NCBI GenBank assembly: GCA_031178585.1
Contig: JAPSIT010000003.1
Location: forward strand, 1 to 50,949
Source of the DNA: Arthrobacter sp.
GTDB lineage: Bacteria; Actinomycetota; Actinomycetes; Actinomycetales; Micrococcaceae
Direction of reading: 5' to 3'
Length of the DNA: 50,949 nt
Made by a program: the position numbers and the translations under genes. Of this stretch, positions 17,289 through 26,083 are shown one piece after another (within the stretch, counting starts at the first letter, position 1; every line of letters begins with the position of its first letter). The notes under the pieces were generated by a model. It was not told the origin of the DNA. It was given only the letters and a program-made list of their open reading frames with translations, and did not search any database.

Positions 17289-18848
17289 GTGGAGGGGGCG
17301 AGCCCTGTAACGGACGGCCGGACGGCCCTGGTAGTGGGCGGCGGCATGTCCGGTCTCCTTGCCGCCCGCGAGTTGGCCCAAGCCGGACTGGCAGTCACGC
17401 TGCTGGAAGCCACCGGTTCCTGGGGCGGCTGCGTGGGCCGGCACGACGTTGCCGGGCTCACCTTGGACAGCGGCGCGGAATCGTTCGCAACGCGGTCCAG
17501 CGCCGTGGCTGACCTGGCCGGGGAACTGGGCCTCTCCGACGCGATCGTATCCCCCCGCCCCGGGGGCGCGTGGGTGCAGTTGCCGGATGGCGCCCGTGAA
17601 CTTCCCCGGACCGGCATCCTCGGAATTCCGGCAAACCCCTGGGACCAGGAGGTGCGCCGCTCGCTGGGATTCGCCGGGTCGCTGCGTGCGTCGCTGGACA
17701 GGTTCCTGCCGGCGTCCCTGGGAACTACCGCAGACGTCACGAGCGTTTCCGCCCTGGTCCGGGCCAGGATGGGACGGCGCGTCCTCTCCCGGCTTGTGGA
17801 GCCTGTGGTTGGGGGCGTGCATTCGGCCGATCCCGCCCTCCTGGACGTGGACATGGTGGCGCCGGGGCTCCGGGCCGGAATCACCAAGCACGGCTCGCTG
17901 GCCGCCGCGGTGGCGGCACAGCGCCGCAGCCCTGCCCAAGGTGCCGGTGCACGTGCTGCTGGCGAAGGTGCCGGTGCCGCCAGGGCGGGGTCCGCCGTCG
18001 CGGGCCTGACAGGCGGCATGCACACCCTGGTGACCGCTCTCGTGGCTGACCTTCAGCGGCGCGGAGTGAACCTCATCAGCGGGACCCGGGCCCGCTCCGC
18101 GGCACGCACCGCAGACGGCTGGAGGATCACCGCGGACGCCCGTGCAGAGGGCAGCGGCCCAGGCGGCAGAGCTGAGCGTGCCGAACAAGATGAGCGTGCC
18201 GAACAAGCTGAGCGAACGTACGACGCCGGCGTGCTGGTGGTCGCGCTCGACGGTCCGGCTGCCGTCGGGCTGCTGGAGCCGGCGGTGCCGGCCCTTGCCG
18301 GTCACCGGCCTGCGCCCGGTCCGGAGGTCAAGCTGGTGACGCTCGTGGTCGACCTTCCGGAACTGGACCGCCGGCCGCGGGGAACGGGCGTCCTCGTCGC
18401 TCCGCAGACCCAAGGCATTCACGCCAAGGCCCTCACCCACGCGACCGCCAAGTGGGACTGGCTGGCGGCGGAAGCCGGCCCTGGCCGGCACGTTGTCAGG
18501 CTGTCGTACGGCCGCCGTGACGGTGCTGCGCCCGGCAGGACGGACCAGGGTTCGCCCAACATCGCCGCCTTGCCGGATTCCGCGCTGCTGGAGCTGGCCC
18601 TCAACGACGCCTCGGCGCTGCTGACGGTGCCCGTCAGCGCGGACAGCCTTGTGGACTGGGACGTGGTGTCGTGGGCCGGCGCGCTGCCGTTCGCCGCCGT
18701 CGGACACCGGCAACGGGTCGCCGAAGTCCGCCGGATCTGCGGGGGCAGCGACGCGCTGGTGCTGGTGGGCGGGTGGATCGCCGGAAATGGACTGGCGGCC
18801 GTGGTGGCGGACACGAGGAAGCAGCTGCACACCTTCCTGGGGCAGTAG
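17289..18848 (+). CDS. hemY: coproporphyrinogen III oxidase (HemY/CgoX type)
   Basis: 519 residues of an FAD-dependent porphyrinogen oxidase. The FAD loop ALVVGGGMSGLLAARELAQAG is at about 13-33, followed by VTLLEATGSWGG and LDSGAESFATR; the C-terminal FAD site is LVLVGGWIAGNGLAAVV. With HemQ and HemH in the same cluster it should oxidise coproporphyrinogen III to coproporphyrin III rather than protoporphyrinogen. It is longer than the usual 450-480 because of two low-complexity inserts: an Ala/Gly stretch near residue 220 and a repeated E/R/A/Q segment near 295-310, coded by an 18-base tandem repeat. GTG start with GGAG 9 bases upstream inside the hemE end. Confidence 0.9.
   Translation: MEGASPVTDGRTALVVGGGMSGLLAARELAQAGLAVTLLEATGSWGGCVGRHDVAGLTLDSGAESFATRSSAVADLAGELGLSDAIVSPRPGGAWVQLPDGARELPRTGILGIPANPWDQEVRRSLGFAGSLRASLDRFLPASLGTTADVTSVSALVRARMGRRVLSRLVEPVVGGVHSADPALLDVDMVAPGLRAGITKHGSLAAAVAAQRRSPAQGAGARAAGEGAGAARAGSAVAGLTGGMHTLVTALVADLQRRGVNLISGTRARSAARTADGWRITADARAEGSGPGGRAERAEQDERAEQAERTYDAGVLVVALDGPAAVGLLEPAVPALAGHRPAPGPEVKLVTLVVDLPELDRRPRGTGVLVAPQTQGIHAKALTHATAKWDWLAAEAGPGRHVVRLSYGRRDGAAPGRTDQGSPNIAALPDSALLELALNDASALLTVPVSADSLVDWDVVSWAGALPFAAVGHRQRVAEVRRICGGSDALVLVGGWIAGNGLAAVVADTRKQLHTFLGQ
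18171..18214 (+). repeat. 18-base tandem repeat inside hemY
   Basis: Two near-identical 18-base units (18171-18188 and 18189-18206, differing at one base) plus a partial third copy from 18207. Each unit codes AERAEQ or DERAEQ in frame, lengthening a surface loop of HemY without breaking the frame. Confidence 0.85.
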
Positions 18849-18937
18849 CTTCCCGGACGCGTTCTGTCCTTCTAATAACGCCCGCGATAGCTGCTGGACG
18901 TGCTGTCTGCAAGTTTTCCCTTGCGGCGTTTTATGTT

Positions 18938-18943
18938 TAGGCT
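18938..18943 (+). promoter_or_regulatory. -10-like element, probable leaderless start of the Pro/Ala-rich protein
   Basis: TAGGCT lies 8 bases before the ATG at 18952, and no ribosome binding site intervenes. The same hexamer precedes thiE at almost the same distance. TTGCGG at 18921-18926 is too close to be its -35. Confidence 0.4.
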
Positions 18944-18951
18944 CGATAACT

Positions 18952-19950
18952 ATGGTCGATCAGAAGTCCGAGAATTTTCGTACGCTGGCCGGTAACCATG
19001 GGGGACTTCGACGCGGCACGGCAGCAGCTGCGCTCGGAGCGGTTCTGGTCTTATCCGCAGGTGTCCCTGCATCCAACGCCGCTGCACCGGCGTTGCTGAC
19101 AGATGCAGGGGAGGTTGTTCCAACAAGCCCCGAAGCCGACGCTGTTCCGGGTACTGCCATCGAGGCTGACCCGACCGTAAGCCAGGTCAAGGCCACGGTG
19201 GACGGGTCCCTGAGTTTCGAAGCCTGGGCAGGCAGGATCCTTGATGATGATGAGGACGACGACGAGTCGTCCGCCTCGCCAGAACCGACGGTTTCACCCA
19301 CGCAACCGTCATTCTCACCCTCCAGCACGCCTGTGCCCACAACGCCCCCTCCTACGACGTCGCCTGCGCCCGCCCCGGCTCCTTCGCCCTCCAGTACAAC
19401 TGCGGCCAGCCCGGCCCCGACGTCCCCCACCCGGACATCCCCGTCCCAGACATCCGCACCGGCGCCCGCAGCGTCCCGGCCCGGCTACTCGCCGGCGGCC
19501 AGTGTTCCCGCGCCGGCAACCCGGCAGGCGCAGGCAGCTCAGCCGGGCGTAAGCCAGCCGCCAGCTGCAGGCCAGCAGGCACCCGCTGCTCAGCCAGGCC
19601 AGCAGGCACCCGCTGCTCAGCCTGCCCAGGCACCCGCGGGAGCCCCGGCTCCGGCAGCAGGCTCAGCAGCCGAAGTGCCGGACCGCAGCGCCAAGGGCAA
19701 GCTGGACGCGGCAACCTCCCGCCCCGGAGCCGCCGGCATCACATCCGGAGTCTGGGGCGCGGGCCGGCTGTCCAGCCCGATGAACATGGGAACCGTGGAT
19801 TCCCGGTATTCCGTCAGCAGGCCAGGCAGCGCCGTTCTCGGCAGTGCGCAGGGCGGGCCGGTTTCCCCCTTGGTGTGGGCCGGAGCCGGGCTCGTGCTCC
19901 TCGCAGGGGCGGCAGGTCTGGTGGCTTACAAAATGCGCCGGGCACTCTGA
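18952..19950 (+). CDS. secreted, membrane-anchored Pro/Ala/Ser-rich protein
   Basis: 332 residues. A signal peptide is clear: LRRGTAAAALGAVLVLSAGV, then ASNAAA as a likely cleavage site near residue 44. An acidic patch DDDEDDDES near residue 100 is followed by about 150 residues of low-complexity Pro, Ala, Ser, Thr and Gln, including a 9-residue repeat GQQAPAAQP. The C-terminus is a transmembrane helix (LVWAGAGLVLLAGAAGLVA) with a basic end YKMRRAL and no LPxTG motif. It should sit outside the membrane with a long wall-spanning stalk. Function unknown. It interrupts the heme cluster between hemY and hemQ and has its own promoter and a strong terminator. The longer frame upstream overlaps hemY in another register. 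Confidence 0.72.
   Translation: MVDQKSENFRTLAGNHGGLRRGTAAAALGAVLVLSAGVPASNAAAPALLTDAGEVVPTSPEADAVPGTAIEADPTVSQVKATVDGSLSFEAWAGRILDDDEDDDESSASPEPTVSPTQPSFSPSSTPVPTTPPPTTSPAPAPAPSPSSTTAASPAPTSPTRTSPSQTSAPAPAASRPGYSPAASVPAPATRQAQAAQPGVSQPPAAGQQAPAAQPGQQAPAAQPAQAPAGAPAPAAGSAAEVPDRSAKGKLDAATSRPGAAGITSGVWGAGRLSSPMNMGTVDSRYSVSRPGSAVLGSAQGGPVSPLVWAGAGLVLLAGAAGLVAYKMRRAL
19570..19623 (+). repeat. 27-base tandem repeat in the Pro/Ala-rich stalk
   Basis: Two copies of a 27-base unit, 19570-19596 and 19597-19623, identical except for the last base. Each codes GQQAPAAQP in frame, so the stalk may vary in length between strains. Confidence 0.85.
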
Positions 19951-19981
19951 CGGCAACCGTCCGAAAAGGACCTGTGAAATT

Positions 19982-20015
19982 GCCCACTTCTACGTGTTGT
20001 AGAAGTGGGCTTTTT
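19982..20015 (+). terminator. strong rho-independent terminator after the Pro/Ala-rich gene
   Basis: GCCCACTTCTAC (19982-19993), a GTGTT loop, then the exact complement GTAGAAGTGGGC (19999-20010), followed by TTTTT. A 12-base perfect stem plus T run. It should separate hemE-hemY and the following gene from the hemQ operon. Confidence 0.92.
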
Positions 20016-20050
20016 CGACTTGGACGCATGGAACGGGCAGACTGGTATCC

Positions 20051-20752
20051 ATGAGCCACACTCCTGCCGAATCTGTCACCAAAACCGAAGAATCAGCCGA
20101 GCAGTTCTTCACCCTCTGGACCGTCTTCAAGCGCTCCGCCGAGGTCCTCCGCAGCGCCGATGCTGCCGACGACTTCGACGCCCTGCTCGCGCGTCTGGCC
20201 GAGGACGGGGTGACCCACCGCGGAAGCTACGACGTTTCCGCCATGCGCGCGGACGCCGACGTCATGGTCTGGCTGCACGGTCCCAAACCGGAGGCGCTGC
20301 AGCAGGCCATCCGGGACATCCGCCGCAGCAAGCTGTTCGCGGGAACCGAACTCGTGTGGTCCGCCATGGGCGTCCACCGCGAAGCTGAGTTCGCCAAGAA
20401 CCACACCCCGGCGTTCTCCCGGAATGTGGCACCGGCAGAATGGCTCTGCGTCTACCCGTTTGTCCGGTCCTACGAGTGGTACCTGCTGCCCGAGGAGGAG
20501 CGCGGCAAGATGCTGCGCGACCACGGCCTGCTGGGCCGGGAATTCCCGCAGGTCATCTCCAACACCGTCTCGTCGTTTGCGCTCGGGGACTGGGAATGGA
20601 TCCTGGGATTGGAAGCCCCCGAACTGGTGGATCTGGTGGACCTGATGCGCCATCTGCGCGCCACGGAGGCCCGCAACCACGTCCGTGAAGAAATCCCGTT
20701 CTACACCGGCCGCCGCATCACGGCCAAGGAGATCGCCGAGGTCCTGACGTGA
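20051..20752 (+). CDS. hemQ: coproheme decarboxylase HemQ/ChdC
   Basis: 233 residues of the chlorite-dismutase-like fold. It performs the two peroxide-dependent decarboxylations that turn coproheme III into heme b, the last step of the coproporphyrin route. Tyr135 (in CVYPFVRSYEWYLLP), Trp143, His118 (in KNHTP) and His158 (in LRDHG) fall at the residue numbers I recall for the catalytic Tyr, radical-transfer Trp, distal base and proximal heme ligand of the Corynebacterium diphtheriae enzyme, so the active site looks complete. ATG just after a terminator; it is the head of hemQ-hemH-hemC-hemD-hemB-LLM-hemL. Its TGA overlaps the hemH GTG (GTGA at 20749-20752). Confidence 0.95.
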   Translation: MSHTPAESVTKTEESAEQFFTLWTVFKRSAEVLRSADAADDFDALLARLAEDGVTHRGSYDVSAMRADADVMVWLHGPKPEALQQAIRDIRRSKLFAGTELVWSAMGVHREAEFAKNHTPAFSRNVAPAEWLCVYPFVRSYEWYLLPEEERGKMLRDHGLLGREFPQVISNTVSSFALGDWEWILGLEAPELVDLVDLMRHLRATEARNHVREEIPFYTGRRITAKEIAEVLT

Positions 20753-21990
20753 GCCCGCTGGACCCCCATGAATCCACTGTCGCGGTGAACCCCGCGACCG
20801 AAGCCGGCAGGATGGCGCCGAAGGAGTACGACGCCGTACTTCTCGCCTCCTTCGGCGGACCCGAAGGGCAGGAGGACGTCATTCCCTTCCTGCGCAATGT
20901 CACCCGGGGCAGGGGCATCCCGGATGAGCGGCTGGAAGAGGTCTCCCACCACTACCGCGCCAACGGCGGCATTAGCCCGATCAACCAGCAGAACCGCGAA
21001 CTCAAGGCGGCATTGGAAGCCGAGCTGGCTGCCCGCGGGATTGATATGCCGGTGCTCTGGGGCAACCGTAACTGGGATCCCTACATCCCGCAGACCCTAC
21101 AGGACGCATACGACGCCGGGCACCGCAAGCTGCTGATGATCACCACGAGCGCCTACTCCTGTTACTCCAGCTGCCGCCAGTACCGTGAGGACATCGGCAT
21201 GGCGCTGACGGAGACGGGCCTGGACGGCCGGCTTGAGGTGGACAAGGTGCGCCAGTACTTCGACCACCCCGGGTTCGTGGAACCTTTCGTGGAAGGCACG
21301 GCCGCGGGCATTGCGGATGTGCGCGCCCAGCTGGCCGCCGCCGGATCTCCTGACGCTCCCCTTCACGTTATTTTTGCCACCCATTCGATCCCCACCCGGG
21401 ACGCCGACGCTGCCGGAAAATCGCCGGAAGAACCCCGCGAATTCGCCGAGGGATCGGCCTACGTCGCCCAGCACCTGGCCACCGGTGCGGAAGTAATGCG
21501 TCGGGTGGAAGAGGAATCCGGCCTCTCAGCACCGTGGTCCCTGGTGTACCAGTCGCGTTCCGGTGCGCCGCACGTTCCCTGGCTCGAGCCCGACATCAAC
21601 GATGCCATCGAGGAACTCTCCCGGCAGGGTGTCAAGGGCGTCGTGATTGTCCCGCTGGGCTTCGTCAGCGACCACATGGAAGTCGTCTGGGACCTCGACA
21701 CGGAGGCCCTGGAGACCTGCGCAAACCTTGGACTCGCAGCCACCCGGGTTCCGACTCCCGGCACCCACCGCCGCTTCGTCAACGGACTCGTGGATCTCAT
21801 CTGCGAGCGTACCGTGGCGAACAACATCGCCGAACGCCCGGCCGCCACGGAGCTGGGGCCTTGGTACGACGTCTGCCGTCCCGGCTGCTGCGAGAACTTC
21901 CGCGGTGAAAAGCCCACCATTGCCGGCGCCGACACGACGGTAGGGACGGGCCACGATCCCTACCCGTCGTCCAAGCAGGACACGAAATGA
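20749..21990 (+). CDS. hemH: coproporphyrin ferrochelatase HemH/CpfC
   Basis: 413 residues. It inserts ferrous iron into coproporphyrin III. Catalytic His212 lies in FATHSIPTRD and Glu311 in GFVSDHMEVVWDLD. Cysteines at 142 (SSCRQYRED) and 376, 380 and 381 (CRPGCC near the C-terminus) match the pattern by which actinobacterial ferrochelatases hold a [2Fe-2S] cluster; Cys138 is also close. The GTG in the overlap with hemQ gives a 25-residue leader before EYDAVLLASFGGPEG; an ATG at 20812 is an alternative start. The stop overlaps the hemC ATG. Confidence 0.94.
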   Translation: MSPLDPHESTVAVNPATEAGRMAPKEYDAVLLASFGGPEGQEDVIPFLRNVTRGRGIPDERLEEVSHHYRANGGISPINQQNRELKAALEAELAARGIDMPVLWGNRNWDPYIPQTLQDAYDAGHRKLLMITTSAYSCYSSCRQYREDIGMALTETGLDGRLEVDKVRQYFDHPGFVEPFVEGTAAGIADVRAQLAAAGSPDAPLHVIFATHSIPTRDADAAGKSPEEPREFAEGSAYVAQHLATGAEVMRRVEEESGLSAPWSLVYQSRSGAPHVPWLEPDINDAIEELSRQGVKGVVIVPLGFVSDHMEVVWDLDTEALETCANLGLAATRVPTPGTHRRFVNGLVDLICERTVANNIAERPAATELGPWYDVCRPGCCENFRGEKPTIAGADTTVGTGHDPYPSSKQDTK

Positions 21991-22985
21991 CCGTCCGGAT
22001 CGGCACGCGGGCCAGCAAGCTGGCCCTCACCCAGACCCAGCAGACCGCCGACCTGCTGTCCGCCGTCGGCGGTTTTACCGTGGAACTGGTGCACATCAGG
22101 ACAGAGGGTGACGTCCTCAAAGGGTCCCTGTCGCAGATGGGGGGCACCGGTGTCTTCGTGGCAGCGCTCCGTGACGCCCTGCTGCGCGACGAGTGCGACG
22201 TTGCCGTGCACTCACTGAAGGACCTTCCCACCGGTCCGGCTGCCGGCCTGGTGCTGGCTGCCACACCGCCGCGCGTCGATGTCCGCGATGTCCTCTGCGC
22301 CCGCGACGGGCTCAAGCTCGCCGACCTTCCCAAAGGCGCGCGGGTAGGGACAGGTTCGCCGCGGAGGGCGGCGCAGCTGCGGGCCGTGCGCCCGGATCTG
22401 GACATTGTGGACATCCGGGGCAACGTCGACACCCGCCTCGGACGTGTCCCCGGCCTGCCCGGAAACACCACGGAGGCTGTGGTGGAGGGAAAGTCGGGCG
22501 ACCTGGACGCCGTCATCCTGGCCGCAGCAGGCCTGGAGCGCATCGGCCGGCTGGACACCGTGACCGAATACCTGGAAACCGATGTCATGCTTCCCGCTGC
22601 CGGGCAGGGGTCCCTGGCGATCGAATGCCGGACCGCTGACGCACCCGCCCGTGCAGGCTCCGCCGGCGGATCGCAGGGCGCCTTGGCGCAGGCGCTGTCC
22701 GCCGTCGATGACCAGGACACACGACTGGCTGTCACGGCGGAGCGCGCCCTGCTTGCCCGGCTCGAGGCCGGCTGCGCCGCGCCGGTGGGTGCGTACGCGT
22801 ACCGCAAGGGCAGTATCCTGCACCTCGAGGCCGTGGTCTGCGCCGTCGACGGGACAGCCACGGTACGCGACAAGCGCGCCACGGACGGACTGACCGAGGT
22901 CGGCGCGACACTGCTGGGCATCGAGCTGGCCGAGGTGCTCCTCGCAGCCGGAGCCGGCGACATCGCGGACCTCACCGCGTCCTGA
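21987..22985 (+). CDS. hemC: hydroxymethylbilane synthase (porphobilinogen deaminase)
   Basis: 332 residues. It polymerises four porphobilinogens into hydroxymethylbilane. IGTRASKLALTQTQ starts the protein; VHSLKDLPT, GTGSPRRAAQL and DIRGNVDTRL are substrate-binding segments; Cys263 in EAGCAAPVGAY holds the dipyrromethane cofactor. An Ala/Gly insert (ARAGSAGGSQGALAQ) near 220-235 lengthens it slightly. ATG overlaps the hemH stop by 4 bases; hemD follows after 21 bases. Confidence 0.95.
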   Translation: MTVRIGTRASKLALTQTQQTADLLSAVGGFTVELVHIRTEGDVLKGSLSQMGGTGVFVAALRDALLRDECDVAVHSLKDLPTGPAAGLVLAATPPRVDVRDVLCARDGLKLADLPKGARVGTGSPRRAAQLRAVRPDLDIVDIRGNVDTRLGRVPGLPGNTTEAVVEGKSGDLDAVILAAAGLERIGRLDTVTEYLETDVMLPAAGQGSLAIECRTADAPARAGSAGGSQGALAQALSAVDDQDTRLAVTAERALLARLEAGCAAPVGAYAYRKGSILHLEAVVCAVDGTATVRDKRATDGLTEVGATLLGIELAEVLLAAGAGDIADLTAS

Positions 22986-23006
22986 CAGGGACGGCGGGAC
23001 CGGTAC

Positions 23007-23954
23007 ATGGAACTAAGGGACGAGGGTCCGGCCGCCAGCCGTGCCGCGGCCGGGCACGGGCAGCGCCCGCTTGAGGGCCAGCGCGTCCTGGTCACCCGCA
23101 GCCCCGACCGTGCGGGAACCCTCGCCGCCCAACTGCGGCTGGCCGGAGCCGAGCCGCTCCTGCTTCCGCTGAAGGACTTCGAACGGGCCCGGGACCAGGC
23201 AGGCCTTGGCGATGCCTTCGAGGCCCTCGGTGCAGGGCGGTTTGAATGGCTCGTGGTCAGCAGTGTCACCACGGTCCTGGCGCTGCAGGAGCAGGCCGCG
23301 GCCCGCCAGGTTTCCCTCCATGCCTGGATTCCCGCGGGAACCCGGGTGGCTGCGGTCGGCCCGGCTACCCGCAGAGCGCTTGAAGCCGCAGGCGTCGGCG
23401 TGCACGTCATGCCTCCGCACGAGCATTCAGCGGAGGGCCTGATCGGGGATTGGCCGGAAGGCCCCGCCCGGGTGCTGCTGCCACAGGCTGACATTGCCGC
23501 CCCTGCCCTCGCCCGCGGGCTCAGTGCTTTGGGAGTGGAAGTTCACACCGTAGTGGCGTACCACACCGTGGACTATCCGGCAGATCCGGACCGCCGCCTT
23601 GCCGCAGCCAGTACCGGCCAGGAGCCGTTCGACGCTGCGGAGGCAGGAGACGCCAGGACGCTCACGCCGGCCGAGGCGAAAGCTGCCATAACCAACGGCG
23701 GGATTGCCGCCGTCGTCGCTGCTTCGCCCAGCGCAGCCCGCCGGATCAGCGCAACCCTTTCGCCCCTGGGAGTTTGCCGCTTCGTCGCCATCGGCAAGGC
23801 GACTGCCGCAGCAGCGGAGGAGCTCGGCCTCGCCGTAGCCGCAACCGCCGGCGAAGCTACCCCTGAAGGGCTCGTGGCCGCCGTCGTCCGGGCCGTGCAA
23901 GCCGGCGGGGGCGAAACCCCGGACCTTAATTCGTCAGCATCAGCCCCCCAATGA
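23007..23954 (+). CDS. hemD: uroporphyrinogen-III synthase
   Basis: 315 residues. It cyclises hydroxymethylbilane with inversion of ring D. The family is poorly conserved; recognisable parts are [24 protein letters not shown] near the start, [57 protein letters not shown] and [13 protein letters not shown]. An insert rich in Ala, Glu and Gly ([20 protein letters not shown]) sits in the second domain and makes it longer than usual. Position between hemC and hemB supports the call. The start is ATG with no strong binding site. Confidence 0.9.
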   Translation: MELRDEGPAASRAAAGHGQRPLEGQRVLVTRSPDRAGTLAAQLRLAGAEPLLLPLKDFERARDQAGLGDAFEALGAGRFEWLVVSSVTTVLALQEQAAARQVSLHAWIPAGTRVAAVGPATRRALEAAGVGVHVMPPHEHSAEGLIGDWPEGPARVLLPQADIAAPALARGLSALGVEVHTVVAYHTVDYPADPDRRLAAASTGQEPFDAAEAGDARTLTPAEAKAAITNGGIAAVVAASPSAARRISATLSPLGVCRFVAIGKATAAAAEELGLAVAATAGEATPEGLVAAVVRAVQAGGGETPDLNSSASAPQ

Positions 23955-23964
23955 AGGACAGGAT

Positions 23965-24945
23965 ATGAGCTTTCCGAACCACCGCCCCCGGCGGCTCCGC
24001 ACCACTCCCGCCATGCGCAGGCTCGCCGCCGAGAACCGGCTGGCCCCCGCGGAGCTGATCCTCCCCGCCTTCATCCGGGAGGGTCTCTCTGAACCCAATC
24101 CGATCGCCTCGATGCCCGGAGTGGTGCAGCACACCACGGACACGCTGAAGAAGGCAGCCGCTGAAGCCGTGGAGCTGGGCGTGGGCGGCATCATGCTGTT
24201 CGGCATCCCCGCGCAGCGCGATGCTCAGGGAACGGCGTCCCTGGACCCGGAAGGCGTCCTCAACAAAGCCATCCGCGACGTCCGCGCCGAGGTCGGTGAC
24301 GATCTCGTGGTCATGAGCGATGTGTGCCTCGACGAATTCACCGACCACGGACACTGCGGCGTGCTGGGCAGCGACGGATACGTGGATAATGACGCCACTT
24401 TGAGCATCTACGCCAAGATGGCGGTGGCACAGGCCGACGCGGGCGCCCATGTGCTGGGTCCCTCGGGCATGATGGACGGCCAGATCGGCGTCATCCGGCA
24501 GGCGCTCGAGGACGCAGGACATGTCAACACCGCCGTGATTGCATACGCGGCAAAATACGCGTCCGCGTTCTACGGCCCGTTCCGTGAAGCCGTGGACTCG
24601 CAGCTGAAGGGGGACCGCCGGACCTACCAGATGGACGCCGCCAACCGCCGCGAGGCCATCCAGGAAGTTGAACTGGACCTTGCCGAAGGCGCTGACATGG
24701 TGATGGTCAAACCCGCCATGAGCTACCTGGACATCCTGCGCGACGTCGCGGAGATGAGCCCTGTCCCCGTGGCCGCCTACCAGATCTCGGGGGAGTACGC
24801 CATGATCGAGGCGGCAGCGGCGAACGGCTGGATCGACCGCCGCGCGGCCATCACCGAGTCTGTCCTGGGGATCCGCCGTGCGGGCGCCAACATGGTCCTC
24901 ACCTACTGGGCGAGCGAGCTCGCCGGCTGGATGCGGGAAGCCTGA
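23965..24945 (+). CDS. hemB: porphobilinogen synthase (delta-aminolevulinate dehydratase)
   Basis: 326 residues. It condenses two 5-aminolevulinates into porphobilinogen. Schiff-base lysines are Lys197 ([15 protein letters not shown]) and Lys249 ([11 protein letters not shown]). The metal loop reads [15 protein letters not shown] with Cys121, Asp123 and Cys131, so it has two of the three cysteines of zinc-type enzymes and an aspartate in place of the third, an intermediate type. ATG 10 bases after hemD. Its TGA shares one base with the ATG of the LLM gene (TGATG). Confidence 0.95.
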   Translation: MSFPNHRPRRLRTTPAMRRLAAENRLAPAELILPAFIREGLSEPNPIASMPGVVQHTTDTLKKAAAEAVELGVGGIMLFGIPAQRDAQGTASLDPEGVLNKAIRDVRAEVGDDLVVMSDVCLDEFTDHGHCGVLGSDGYVDNDATLSIYAKMAVAQADAGAHVLGPSGMMDGQIGVIRQALEDAGHVNTAVIAYAAKYASAFYGPFREAVDSQLKGDRRTYQMDAANRREAIQEVELDLAEGADMVMVKPAMSYLDILRDVAEMSPVPVAAYQISGEYAMIEAAAANGWIDRRAAITESVLGIRRAGANMVLTYWASELAGWMREA

Positions 24946-26078
24946 TGGACGAAACGCCGCGGGATACTTCGGCACAGGGTTTCACGGCACAGGTGTCCCC
25001 GGCCGACAGCCCTGCAGGCGGCGACCCCACCCGGCCGGTGGGGCCGGACCGGATCCTGCTGGGGCTGAACACGTTTGGGGACGCCGGAACCGGTCCCGAC
25101 GGCCAGCCTCTGCCCCACGCCGTCGTCCTGCGCCAGCTGCTTGAGCAGGCGGAGCTTGCTGACGCCGTCGGGCTTCATGCGTTTGCAGTGGGGGAGCACC
25201 ACCGCCGGGATTTCGCTGTCTCGGCGCCTGAAGTCTTCCTGGCGGCTGCCGCCGCCAGGACCAGGCAGATCCGGCTTGGCTCCGCCGTGACCGTCCTGAG
25301 TTCCGATGATCCCATCCGCGTCTTCCAGCGCTTCTCCACACTGGACGCCCTGTCCAACGGGCGCGCGGAAGTGATGCTGGGGCGGGGCTCCTTCATCGAA
25401 TCCTTTCCGCTGTTCGGCTTCGACCTCGCCGACTATGAGGTGCTCTTCGAGGAAAAGCTTGAGCTGTTCCACAGGGTCCGGGCGCAAAAGCCCGTGCACT
25501 GGGAAGGCCGCACCCGCCCGGCACTGAACGGACTAAGGGTCTACCCGCGCCTCGAACACCACCTCCTGCCTACCTGGATCGGCGTGGGCGGCACTCCCGA
25601 ATCTGTGCTCCGCTGCGCGGAATACGGTTACCCCATCATCTTTGCGATCATCGGCGGGCAGCCCAGATCCTTCGCGCCGCTGGCCAATCTCTACCGCGAG
25701 GCCATGGCCAAGTACGGCCATCCCCTGCAGCAGATGGCGACACACTCTCCCGGACACGTGGCAGCTAGTGACGAGGAAGCACGCGAGGAATACTTCCCGC
25801 ACTGGCTCGAACTGCGGAACCGGATCGGCGCAGAACGGGGCTGGGGCCCCGCCGGCAGGGGCGAGTTCGACGCCATGTGCCTGCCGGAAGGAGCCCTGTA
25901 CGTGGGCTCGCCCGAAACGGTGGCCCGGAAGATCGTCCGGCTCAAGCACCACCTTGGCGTGGACCGGTTCGACCTGAAATACAGCAGCGGATCGCTTCCG
26001 CACTCCGCCATGATGCGCTCCATTGAGCTGTTTGGAACGGCTGTGGCACCACGCGTCAACGAACTCCTGAAAGAATAG
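24945..26078 (+). CDS. LLM-class flavin-dependent oxidoreductase
   Basis: 377 residues with the luciferase-like TIM barrel. It includes [32 protein letters not shown] (the flavin-site EHH segment), [34 protein letters not shown], and a C-terminal [20 protein letters not shown], all typical of F420- or FMN-dependent LLM monooxygenases. The N-terminal 30 residues are low complexity. It overlaps hemB by one base and lies 5 bases before hemL, so it is co-translated with heme enzymes. Substrate unknown; nothing in the sequence separates FMN from F420 use. Family call secure, role open. Confidence 0.85.
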   Translation: MDETPRDTSAQGFTAQVSPADSPAGGDPTRPVGPDRILLGLNTFGDAGTGPDGQPLPHAVVLRQLLEQAELADAVGLHAFAVGEHHRRDFAVSAPEVFLAAAAARTRQIRLGSAVTVLSSDDPIRVFQRFSTLDALSNGRAEVMLGRGSFIESFPLFGFDLADYEVLFEEKLELFHRVRAQKPVHWEGRTRPALNGLRVYPRLEHHLLPTWIGVGGTPESVLRCAEYGYPIIFAIIGGQPRSFAPLANLYREAMAKYGHPLQQMATHSPGHVAASDEEAREEYFPHWLELRNRIGAERGWGPAGRGEFDAMCLPEGALYVGSPETVARKIVRLKHHLGVDRFDLKYSSGSLPHSAMMRSIELFGTAVAPRVNELLKE

Positions 26079-26083
26079 GACGC

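Noticed and set aside
19860..19950. Sortase-anchored wall protein
   Set aside because: No LPxTG or variant precedes the C-terminal helix, so a plain membrane anchor is more likely.
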